DNA of 8,207 bases from Gammaproteobacteria bacterium UBA3498 (GTDB lineage: Bacteria > Pseudomonadota > Gammaproteobacteria > Pseudomonadales > Pseudohongiellaceae), in assembly GCA_002377605.1 (NCBI GenBank), contig DFQD01000121.1, forward strand, positions 1-8,207, written 5' to 3'. The translations under genes and the position numbers were made by a program. Shown in pieces: positions 1 to 6,171 of this stretch. Below the pieces are notes generated by a model. It was not told the origin of the DNA. It did no database searches and was given only the letters and a program-made list of their open reading frames with translations. Positions within the stretch are counted from its first letter, which is position 1; each line of letters starts with the position of its first letter.

Positions 1-462
1 CTGTTTATAGATTTCGGTTTCGAAAGGAAACAAGGCCAACATTAAGTCGATGCTCTGTTTAATTTTGTGGATTCTCTGTTGGCGGTAAGCCCAGACGCTG
101 GGACTTACATAGTGCACAGTTTTTATTCCCTGCGCATGCAAGCTCGCAGCCAATCGTAAATTGAAATCTGGGGAATCGATACCAATAAACGCGGCGGGCT
201 TGTCTTCAGCAAAAAGCTCTTGTAGGTCTTTCTTTAATTTTAATAGCTCTGGTAATCGACCTAGCGGCTCCATAAATCCCATTACAGACAAGCGATCCAT
301 AGGCGTGATGGATTTGCAACCAAGCTCTAGCATCGCAGGGCCGCCCACTCCCACAAACTCAGCTTCGGGATAGTGAATACGTAAAGCCTGAATTAGCGAC
401 GCACCAAGAATATCGCCTGATTTTTCTCCTGCTACGATTCCAAAACGTATCGGTTTTGTCAT
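1..462 (-). CDS. lpxB: Lipid-A-disaccharide synthase LpxB, N-terminal part (cut by window edge)
   Basis: This is the first 154 residues of LpxB; the frame is open to the window edge, so the C-terminal half lies outside. LpxB is a family GT19 glycosyltransferase at the inner membrane. It joins UDP-2,3-diacylglucosamine to lipid X to form the lipid A disaccharide 1-phosphate, releasing UDP. Visible family landmarks are the N-terminal GEKSGDILGA loop (residues 12-21), VGVGGPAM (about 37-44), SVMGFMEPLGRLPELL (about 59-74), GIDSPDFN (94-101) and HYVSPSVWAYRQ. D96 in GID aligns with the catalytic Asp98 of E. coli. The ATG at 462 is supported by an in-frame TAG 9 nt upstream and by the match of the N terminus to the family; its Shine-Dalgarno is poor. 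It starts 26 nt after the lpxA stop, so translation from the upstream gene is likely to help. Most relatives have GEASGD, so Lys14 is slightly unusual. Confidence 0.96.
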   Translation of the reverse strand, partial: MTKPIRFGIVAGEKSGDILGASLIQALRIHYPEAEFVGVGGPAMLELGCKSITPMDRLSVMGFMEPLGRLPELLKLKKDLQELFAEDKPAAFIGIDSPDFNLRLAASLHAQGIKTVHYVSPSVWAYRQQRIHKIKQSIDLMLALFPFETEIYKQ

Positions 463-488
463 TCTAGACTATTGATAGAAACAAGAAC

Positions 489-1271
489 TTATCGATGTAT
501 GCCTTTTTCAGAAGACTCCAGCGAATCGATTAATATCTGCAATGTCTCACAACCCTCACGCATTGCTTTCAATTGATCAATTGCTTCCTGTAGGCTGTAA
601 TTTCTTTTGTAGATTACTTTAAAGGCTTCCCTTAAATCTTGAATAGCTTCCTTATCAAATCCGCGTCGTTCCATACCTATGGTATTTATGCTGCGCACAG
701 TAGCGGGTCGCCCACTCACGATCATGAATGCCGGAATATCATTAGTAATATGAGTCATTCCGCCAACCATGGCATGTGCCCCAATTTTTAGAAATTGATT
801 AATCCCAGCATAGCCCCCAAGAATTGCCCAGTCTCCCACTTGGACATGGCCTGATATGCCGACGTTGTTTGCAAAAACCGTGTTATCACCCACGATGCAA
901 TCGTGCGCTATGTGTACGTAAGGCATCTGCAAATTATAGCTTCCAATTTTTGTTAGGCCACCGCCAGCCCCAGTTCCTCGATGGGCGGTAACGCCTTCAC
1001 GAAATACGTTACTGTCTCCAATTTCGAGCCAGGTCTCCTCTCCTTCAAATTTTCTATCGGAAGGATCCTCTCCAATCGAACAAAATTGAAAAATACGATT
1101 GTTTGACCCCATTCGGGTATTTGCCCGTATCACTACATGGGACTCGAGTACACTACCAGCACCGATAGTGACGTTTTCACCAACGATACACCATGGGCCG
1201 ATGCGCACATCAGTTCCAATTTCCGCAGAGGGATGTATTTGTGAGGAAGGGTCGATTAAATCAGTCGACAT
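489..1271 (-). CDS. lpxA: UDP-N-acetylglucosamine acyltransferase LpxA
   Basis: LpxA transfers a (3R)-3-hydroxyacyl chain from ACP to the 3-OH of UDP-GlcNAc in the cytoplasm, the first step of lipid A synthesis. The 260-residue product matches the E. coli length of 262. Residues 1-190 are hexapeptide repeats of a left-handed beta-helix (IHPSAEIG, VRIGPWCIVG, VTIGAGSVLESHVV), and the rest is the helical C-terminal domain containing RRGFDKEAI. In YVHIAHDCIVGDN (118-130), H123 aligns with catalytic His125 of E. coli. HRGTGAGGGLTKIG (97-110) is the usual substrate loop. G171 in GAHAMVGG corresponds to E. coli Gly173, the acyl-length ruler, which suggests longer chains (about C12-C14) than the C10 of Pseudomonas aeruginosa. 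The ATG overlaps the end of fabZ by 11 nt, and a GAGAGA ribosome site lies 7 nt upstream, inside fabZ. This indicates translational coupling. Confidence 0.98.
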   Translation of the reverse strand: MSTDLIDPSSQIHPSAEIGTDVRIGPWCIVGENVTIGAGSVLESHVVIRANTRMGSNNRIFQFCSIGEDPSDRKFEGEETWLEIGDSNVFREGVTAHRGTGAGGGLTKIGSYNLQMPYVHIAHDCIVGDNTVFANNVGISGHVQVGDWAILGGYAGINQFLKIGAHAMVGGMTHITNDIPAFMIVSGRPATVRSINTIGMERRGFDKEAIQDLREAFKVIYKRNYSLQEAIDQLKAMREGCETLQILIDSLESSEKGIHR

Positions 1272-1710
1272 CTATTTTTCTCTCTGCACACAGAATATTC
1301 ATAGTGCCAACTAATTCATCTCCCACTGACGCTTTGGCAGAAAATCGATAAACGCCGCGACGATTAGTGATAATAGTTGCTTTCAACATTAATTGATCGC
1401 CCGGAACCACTGGTCGGCGCAAACGCACTTCGTCCGCACCTACAAAGTAATAGAGATAGCCATCTTTTGGTTTCTTTTCCTGACTCTTGAAGCCCAATAC
1501 ACCTGCGACCTGCGCAAGTGCTTCAATTATTAATACACCAGGCATAATTGGCTGACCAGGAAAATGGCCGACAAAAAATGGCTCATTAATAGTGACATTT
1601 TTATAGCCGACAATGGATTTCCCCAGATCCATTTCTACGATTCGGTCGACCAACAAAAACGGATACCGCTGCGGCAGGTATTCCTTAATTTCTTCAACAT
1701 CCAATAACAT
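1261..1710 (-). CDS. fabZ: 3-hydroxyacyl-[ACP] dehydratase FabZ
   Basis: FabZ removes water from (3R)-3-hydroxyacyl-ACP to give trans-2-enoyl-ACP in the elongation cycle of type II fatty-acid synthesis. The 149-residue product is a single hot-dog fold and close to the E. coli length of 151. Family motifs are YLPQRYPFLLVDR (11-23), NEPFFVGHFPGQPIMPGVL (42-60) and RRPVVPGDQ. H49 and E63 fall exactly on the catalytic pair known from P. aeruginosa FabZ. The usual His in PHRYPF is Gln here. The gene sits between lpxD and lpxA, both of which use the same hydroxyacyl-ACP substrate, so FabZ competes with lipid A synthesis for it. The ATG is 39 nt after lpxD; the only nearby Shine-Dalgarno is a weak GAG 7 nt upstream, inside a 13-nt palindrome. 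The 3' end overlaps lpxA by 11 nt. Confidence 0.98.
   Translation of the reverse strand: MLLDVEEIKEYLPQRYPFLLVDRIVEMDLGKSIVGYKNVTINEPFFVGHFPGQPIMPGVLIIEALAQVAGVLGFKSQEKKPKDGYLYYFVGADEVRLRRPVVPGDQLMLKATIITNRRGVYRFSAKASVGDELVGTMNILCAERKIDVD
1279..1284 (-). promoter_or_regulatory. lpxA ribosome binding site inside fabZ
   Basis: GAGAGA lies 7 nt before the lpxA ATG at 1271, within the last codons of fabZ. It confirms the overlapping start and would let ribosomes finishing fabZ start lpxA. Confidence 0.65.
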
Positions 1711-1713
1711 AAT

Positions 1714-1726
1714 TTAACTCAGTTAA
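1714..1726. repeat. 13-bp palindrome just upstream of fabZ
   Basis: TTAAC and GTTAA are separated by three bases. The palindrome ends 3 nt before the fabZ ATG and contains the only nearby Shine-Dalgarno-like GAG. The AT-rich stem would be weak, and chance is a fair explanation. Confidence 0.3.
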
Positions 1727-1749
1727 TTATTTCCCTGAGGAGAATGTAA

Positions 1750-2781
1750 CTATTTCTCATTGGCCATCTTTTCCAATTCCTTCAATCTTTTAGCAATACT
1801 GTCCAATTGCTGAAAGCGTATATTGCTGCGTTTCCATTGTGTAGTTTTCATATGCCAAGTCCCTGATGAATAGGAGCCAGGCTCAGAAATAGATTCGCTG
1901 ACTAGTGACATTGCGCTGACCTTTACATGATCTGCAATACTTATGTGACCGACAGTGCCAGTAGCGCCGCCCATTACGCAGTATTTCCCAATTGTCACGC
2001 TACCGGATATTCCAGTACAGCCACATATAACCGAATGTTCTCCAATTATTGTGTTATGACCGATCTGCACCTGATTATCTATTTTTACTCCATCACTGAT
2101 GACCGTATTTTCAAGTGCACCGCGATCAATAGTTGTGCAGGAACCAATCTCCACATCATTGCCTATTTGAACAGAACCCAATTGGTGAATCTTTACGAAT
2201 TTCTCCCCATCAAATGCAAATCCAAATCCATCCGCTCCGATAACGCTGCCGGAATGAATGATTACATTATTGCCTATTGATACCTGATGATAAATTGAAA
2301 CATTGCCATGCAAATGGCAATCATTACCTAAAGTTGTATTCTTACCAATATAAGCACCATGACCAATAACACAGTTTTCACCAATAGACACACCAGACTC
2401 TATCACTACATAAGGCGCCACTTGAGCCGATTCTGGCAATTTAACTGAAGAATCAATGATCGCACTTGGATGTACACCTGGTTCGGTATTATCCGAATCA
2501 TCGAATAGCGCCGTTGCCTCGGCAAAGCTCACATAAGGTGACTTTGAAATCAGAATATTAGTTTTGCAGACACCTGCATATTTTGCTTCAACGATAACGG
2601 CTGAGGCAGCGCATGATTCCAATTGGTTTGCATAAGCGGAATTGCTGAGAAAACTTAAATGACCGGTACTTGAGTTTCTTAAGGAGGCAAGACCATGAAT
2701 TACGCAATTCTTGTCGCCGACCAGTTCTAGATTTAGATGGGAAGCTACTTCACCAAGTGTATAACTCTTATTATGTGTCAC
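1750..2781 (-). CDS. lpxD: UDP-3-O-(3-hydroxyacyl)glucosamine N-acyltransferase LpxD (GTG start)
   Basis: LpxD adds the second 3-hydroxyacyl chain, from ACP to the 2-amino group of UDP-3-O-acyl-GlcN, in the third step of lipid A synthesis. The product has 343 residues (E. coli 341). Residues 1-100 are the uridine-binding domain, about 103-300 a left-handed beta-helix of hexapeptide repeats, and 310-343 a C-terminal helix. GADGFGFAFDG (182-192), CTTIDRGALENT (215-226) and VQIGHNTIIGE (238-248) are diagnostic. H242 aligns with catalytic His239 of E. coli and H279 with His276. The start is GTG: an in-frame TAG lies 9 nt upstream, and SYTLGEVASHL aligns with the N terminus of E. coli LpxD. The Shine-Dalgarno is weak (GGA, 9 nt away), and an inverted repeat covers the start codon. 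Positions matching the E. coli acyl-ruler Met290 and Met292 are Leu293 and Ser295. The gene begins 27 nt after skp. Confidence 0.98.
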   Translation of the reverse strand: MTHNKSYTLGEVASHLNLELVGDKNCVIHGLASLRNSSTGHLSFLSNSAYANQLESCAASAVIVEAKYAGVCKTNILISKSPYVSFAEATALFDDSDNTEPGVHPSAIIDSSVKLPESAQVAPYVVIESGVSIGENCVIGHGAYIGKNTTLGNDCHLHGNVSIYHQVSIGNNVIIHSGSVIGADGFGFAFDGEKFVKIHQLGSVQIGNDVEIGSCTTIDRGALENTVISDGVKIDNQVQIGHNTIIGEHSVICGCTGISGSVTIGKYCVMGGATGTVGHISIADHVKVSAMSLVSESISEPGSYSSGTWHMKTTQWKRSNIRFQQLDSIAKRLKELEKMANEK

Positions 2782-2788
2782 CTGACAC
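2775..2788. repeat. Perfect 6-bp inverted repeat over the lpxD GTG start
   Basis: GTGTCA and TGACAC are separated by two bases, and the lpxD start codon (2779-2781) lies within the repeat. As RNA it could form a 5-bp hairpin with a 4-nt loop that includes part of the start codon. The repeat is certain; any effect on translation, or use as a protein-binding site, is inference. Confidence 0.4.
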
Positions 2789-2808
2789 TATCCGAAAGGT
2801 AATATGCC

Positions 2809-3339
2809 TTAGTCTTCAGATACTCCGTTTTGTGAATTTTCGTTTAGCTTCGCAGTAACCCTTGCCGTAATATCGAGCACTGGCGCGAAATAAGGAGCAG
2901 AATCAACGTTTAGAATTAAATCAAATCCACCTTCAGCTACTACATCAGTAACAGCTCGCGCAAGCTCTTCTTGCATACTCTCCAAGAATGCCTGATTCTG
3001 TTCTTGTAAAGCTTGTTGTACTCGCTCTTGAATTAGCTGAAGTTGCACTTGAAGATCTTGCGCACTGGAATTCATACGACGAATTTCTTCTTCAGTCATT
3101 ACAGCCTCGTTCTGCTGATATTCTTCCTGCAATGCTTGTAGTTGTTCAGTCAATTCACTTGCTCGCTGCTCATCTAGCGCAAATTCTTGTTCAAGTTCTT
3201 GCTGAACAACTTGGGCAGCATCTGAATTAAATAACGCTTGCAGAGCATTCAGCACGCCAATTTTTGTATCTTGAGCAAAGGCACCCTGAGCGAATAACAA
3301 TAGGCTCAAAGTAACAATTACACTCTTTACAATTTTCAC
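2809..3339 (-). CDS. skp: Periplasmic outer-membrane-protein chaperone Skp/OmpH (GTG start)
   Basis: Skp is a trimeric periplasmic chaperone that holds unfolded outer-membrane proteins in a cavity of coiled-coil tentacles and delivers them to the Bam complex. I start it at GTG 3339, not at the longer in-frame TTG 3405. The GTG has GGAG 7 nt upstream and gives an immediate signal peptide: a short basic n-region (MKIVK), a hydrophobic core and AFA before the cut at residue 22/23. The product is 176 residues, 154 when mature (E. coli 161 in total). KIGVLNALQALFNS is the first body strand and helix, about residues 45-130 form the coiled-coil tentacle, and GGFDLILNVDSAPYFAP with the final helix (DITARVTAKLNE) completes the body. 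The mature chain is about 16% Gln and has 29 Asp/Glu against 8 Lys/Arg, unlike the basic E. coli protein. It lies between bamA and lpxD, as in most gammaproteobacteria. Confidence 0.94.
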   Translation of the reverse strand: MKIVKSVIVTLSLLLFAQGAFAQDTKIGVLNALQALFNSDAAQVVQQELEQEFALDEQRASELTEQLQALQEEYQQNEAVMTEEEIRRMNSSAQDLQVQLQLIQERVQQALQEQNQAFLESMQEELARAVTDVVAEGGFDLILNVDSAPYFAPVLDITARVTAKLNENSQNGVSED

Positions 3340-3343
3340 AATT

Positions 3344-3350
3344 CTTCTCC
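3344..3350 (-). promoter_or_regulatory. Ribosome binding site that decides the skp start
   Basis: GGAGAAG on the minus strand, with GGAG ending 7 nt before the GTG at 3339. It supports the short skp frame with its signal peptide at the very N terminus. A competing AGGAG at 3413-3417 stands 7 nt before an in-frame TTG at 3405. Confidence 0.65.
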
Positions 3351-3432
3351 AATCTAAACAAATACCGGCCGAACTCTCATTCATCCTATTTGCTCTAAAC
3401 TCCAATCTCTATCTCCTGATTTCCAACATCAC

Positions 3433-6117
3433 TTAGAAACCTGTCCCAACGGTGAAATCAAAAGTCTTCGTATCATCCCCTTCTCTATCCCCGAAAGGAG
3501 CCGCTACGTAAAATGTAAGCGGACCGAATGGAGACAAGTAAGTGATACTCAATCCTGCAGCATAACGCAGCCCAGCGGTATCAAAATTACTACAGTTATT
3601 TAATAACGTTTGTCTTTCTGTACAAGATGTGGAAAACACGTTACCAGCATCAATAAAAAAAGCCGATCTTACTTGATTTCTATTAGGTATAAAAGGCAGA
3701 GGAAACAACAGCTCCAACGACGCTGTGGTAAGTATATTACCACCAAAACTGTCATAATCATCGTCTAAATAGAAATCTTGCACTGCTAATCGGACTTGAG
3801 GATCACCATTGGCATCAAGAACTATGTTGCCGAATTCATCTATTAGAGCTTCTGTTTGATAACCTACAGTATTATCAACCTGGGCTGAACCATCGATATT
3901 TCGAATAATGTTGCCTTCTTCATCACGGGCCAAAGAAATCCCATAATCTGTCAGATATCGGGCTCCTGGAGTGCTGCGGGGGCCCAAACTATTTTCTTCA
4001 TACCCACGAAGTTGCCCGCCACCACGAATTAACCCACCGGCAAAAAAGTTGTTAAAGAAGGGAAGCTCATCCGAATCTCCATATCCTATTCCGAAACCCA
4101 GGTTGGTTCTCAACCCTATTACCCATTCGCGACTCTGACTAATAGGCCAAAATATTTGGTTAGTGTAATTAAAGCGAGCATATTGCAAATCACTGCCTGG
4201 TAGAGTGACTTCAACATTTAATTGATGCAGGGAACCATCATTTGCTAATTGACCACGATTTAAAGTATTGCGAAACCAATTTCCAGTAATTGTGAAATTA
4301 TCAAACTGATCGCCAAATTTATCGACAAAACCTGGATCTCGATTTAATCGCAGCTGCTGATCTGACAAATTACTTACATCGCCGAGGATGGAATCTTTTA
4401 CAGGGCCATCAAATGGATTTGAATTAAAAGGTGAAATTACATAGCTATCGACACCATCCAATAATTTGGGACTCGATTCGATTTCTTGAACGGAACCATA
4501 GCCTGAACTCAATTCAGTGTGGGTATATCCTAAGTCAAATCCAATAACCTGAATTTCACTAAGCGGATAACTGAAACTTAGCGATCCTCCGAATGAAGTT
4601 GTATTAAAGCTAGAGACATTAAATGGAGAATCAATTTCTTGAGCAAAAAGATTAAAACCGCGACCCACTTGATCGGGAGTAAAATAAGGATCTTGGTATT
4701 GAAAATTCAAACCCTTAATAAAGCGACTACGATTTACACCCACACCAATAGTCTGGCCCGTTCCTAAAAAGTTTGCAGCCTGTAAATTCGTACTTAAAAA
4801 GAAGTCGCCGCCACCACCAGTGCCTACAGAAAAACTAATCGCACCGAAATTTTGTTCAAGTACATCGTAGTTCACATCAATCTGATCTTCTGAGCCCGCA
4901 ACTTCTTCGGTTTCAACTTCTACTGATTCAAAATATCCGAGTCGCTCTAAACGAACTTTTGATTGTTCTATAGCCATGCTGGACGCTGGTGCACTTTCCA
5001 ACTGGCGCATCTCTCTGCGCATAACATCATCAGCGGTGGAAGTATTGCCAGCAAAGTTAATCCGATTCACATAAGTGCGATTACCAGGCTCAATAAAAAA
5101 AGTAACTTCTACCGTATCGTCTTCTTCATTTACTTCGGGGACACCTGTAGCCTCCGCAAAGGCGTAACCCAAGTTACCGAGAAACTGTACCATGATTTCT
5201 TCGGTGCCAGTTACCAGAGCTTGAGAGTAAATTTGACCAGGGCGAATAAAGATTGCCGCCCTCAACAGGTTTTCTGCTTGCACCAAATCGCCAGCTAAGT
5301 CGACATCGGAAACTGTGTACTGTTTGCCCTCGGTAAGATTAACAGTGATATAGATTTCTTCTCGATTTGGAGTGATCGAAATCGGAAAAGAATCGATGCT
5401 GAATTCGACGAAACCGTTATCCAAATAAAAAGATTCCAACCTCTCCAGATCGCCACCAAATTGCTCACGAGAATAGCGGTCGCGGCGGCTCAAAAACATG
5501 TACCAGGGCTTTGTACCTAATTCGAAAAGATCTATTAATTCTTCTTCTTCATAGGTCTCGTTGCCGACAATATTAATGTGTCGAATCCGTGATTCCTCGC
5601 CTTCATTAATATCAAGACTAATGGCAACCCTATTTCGAGGTAGCTCTTCTACATCGATTTCTACCGAAGCACCATAACGACCTCGGGAAGAATAAACTTC
5701 CTGAATACCCTGCTGAATGGCTTCCAGGGCTGCACGCGTAAAAATTTGCCCTTCAGCAATTTCCGCCGTTGCCATGTTGTCAAGAATATCTTCCGTCTCG
5801 AGAACGCTATTACCTTCGATGGTAATCTCTGCAACCGACGGCCGCTCCAGAACAGTGACTACTAATATGTTCCCTTCGCGGGAAACTTCTATCTGATCGA
5901 AGTATTCGGATTGGGCAAGCTCACGAATGATTTGAGCAGGCGTTGTGGCATCGACTTCATCACCGATACCTACTGGTAATAAGTTATAAATTATGCCTGG
6001 AGAAATCCGTTGATAGCCATCAACAATGATATCGGCAATTACGAAATTTTGATTTTGCGCATTGGCGGTATTGAACATGCCGAAAACCACCAGCAAACAA
6101 AAAACCCATTTTCTCAT
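3433..6117 (-). CDS. bamA: Outer membrane protein assembly factor BamA
   Basis: BamA is the essential Omp85 insertase that folds beta-barrel proteins into the outer membrane. The product has 894 residues (E. coli 810). Residues 1-20 are a signal peptide ending in ANA. Five POTRA domains follow at about 24-92, 93-173, 176-264, 267-346 and 349-422, each with the typical IxxxGN or similar strand start (ITIEGN, INIVGN, INFAGN). The barrel runs from about 424 to the C-terminal Phe894; FDFTVGTGF is a standard beta-signal for outer-membrane insertion. QLRGYEENSLGPR (702-714) is the conserved loop 6 RGF/RGY motif. Cys832 and Cys842 may form a loop disulfide. The extra length lies mainly in two extracellular loops, about 537-604 and 707-791; the latter carries a duplicated acidic motif. 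The ATG is 54 nt after rseP, with only a weak AAG 8 nt upstream. It delivers the Omp85 partner for the neighbouring chaperone Skp. Confidence 0.98.
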   Translation of the reverse strand: MRKWVFCLLVVFGMFNTANAQNQNFVIADIIVDGYQRISPGIIYNLLPVGIGDEVDATTPAQIIRELAQSEYFDQIEVSREGNILVVTVLERPSVAEITIEGNSVLETEDILDNMATAEIAEGQIFTRAALEAIQQGIQEVYSSRGRYGASVEIDVEELPRNRVAISLDINEGEESRIRHINIVGNETYEEEELIDLFELGTKPWYMFLSRRDRYSREQFGGDLERLESFYLDNGFVEFSIDSFPISITPNREEIYITVNLTEGKQYTVSDVDLAGDLVQAENLLRAAIFIRPGQIYSQALVTGTEEIMVQFLGNLGYAFAEATGVPEVNEEDDTVEVTFFIEPGNRTYVNRINFAGNTSTADDVMRREMRQLESAPASSMAIEQSKVRLERLGYFESVEVETEEVAGSEDQIDVNYDVLEQNFGAISFSVGTGGGGDFFLSTNLQAANFLGTGQTIGVGVNRSRFIKGLNFQYQDPYFTPDQVGRGFNLFAQEIDSPFNVSSFNTTSFGGSLSFSYPLSEIQVIGFDLGYTHTELSSGYGSVQEIESSPKLLDGVDSYVISPFNSNPFDGPVKDSILGDVSNLSDQQLRLNRDPGFVDKFGDQFDNFTITGNWFRNTLNRGQLANDGSLHQLNVEVTLPGSDLQYARFNYTNQIFWPISQSREWVIGLRTNLGFGIGYGDSDELPFFNNFFAGGLIRGGGQLRGYEENSLGPRSTPGARYLTDYGISLARDEEGNIIRNIDGSAQVDNTVGYQTEALIDEFGNIVLDANGDPQVRLAVQDFYLDDDYDSFGGNILTTASLELLFPLPFIPNRNQVRSAFFIDAGNVFSTSCTERQTLLNNCSNFDTAGLRYAAGLSITYLSPFGPLTFYVAAPFGDREGDDTKTFDFTVGTGF
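3793..3924 (-). repeat. Two-copy acidic repeat inside BamA loop 6
   Basis: Residues 732-747 (DEEGNIIRNIDGSAQV) and 760-775 (DEFGNIVLDANGDPQV) share 8 of 16 positions, 28 residues apart. The similarity is also visible in the DNA: ATGTTGCC followed three bases later by TTCATC on the plus strand occurs at about 3824-3840 and again at 3908-3924. This suggests an old in-frame duplication within the exposed loop. Confidence 0.6.
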
Positions 6118-6171
6118 TTGTAATGCTTACTCAAATTCTTATGTTTTTCTTGGCGGCGAGTTAAAACAATC

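Noticed and set aside
1261..1271. Frameshift joining fabZ and lpxA
   Set aside because: Both proteins are full length with normal ends, and the 11-nt overlap has its own ribosome site, so it is an ordinary coupled overlap.
1927..2280. Plus-strand open frame of 117 codons opposite lpxD
   Set aside because: It lies wholly antisense to a well-conserved gene, has no recognisable domain or convincing ribosome site, and is explained as a shadow of the lpxD frame.
2795..2811. AAGG/CCTT inverted repeat right after the skp stop as a terminator
   Set aside because: It has only four base pairs with an AT-rich loop and three Ts, far too weak, and the lpxD start follows at once.
3340..3432. Possible promoter or terminator in the 93-nt bamA-skp gap, the longest gap in the window
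   Set aside because: I see no stem-loop followed by a T-run and no convincing -35/-10 pair; only the two alternative skp ribosome sites stand out.
4963..5298. Plus-strand open frame of 111 codons opposite bamA
   Set aside because: It is antisense to conserved POTRA coding sequence, and its composition shows no protein family. The same applies to the short plus frames at 161-373, 1099-1314, 2670-2858, 2988-3230 and 7802-8053.
6118..6171. Sigma-70-type promoter between rseP and bamA
   Set aside because: TTGTTT and CATAAG are about 20 nt apart and each matches the consensus poorly; not enough to call.
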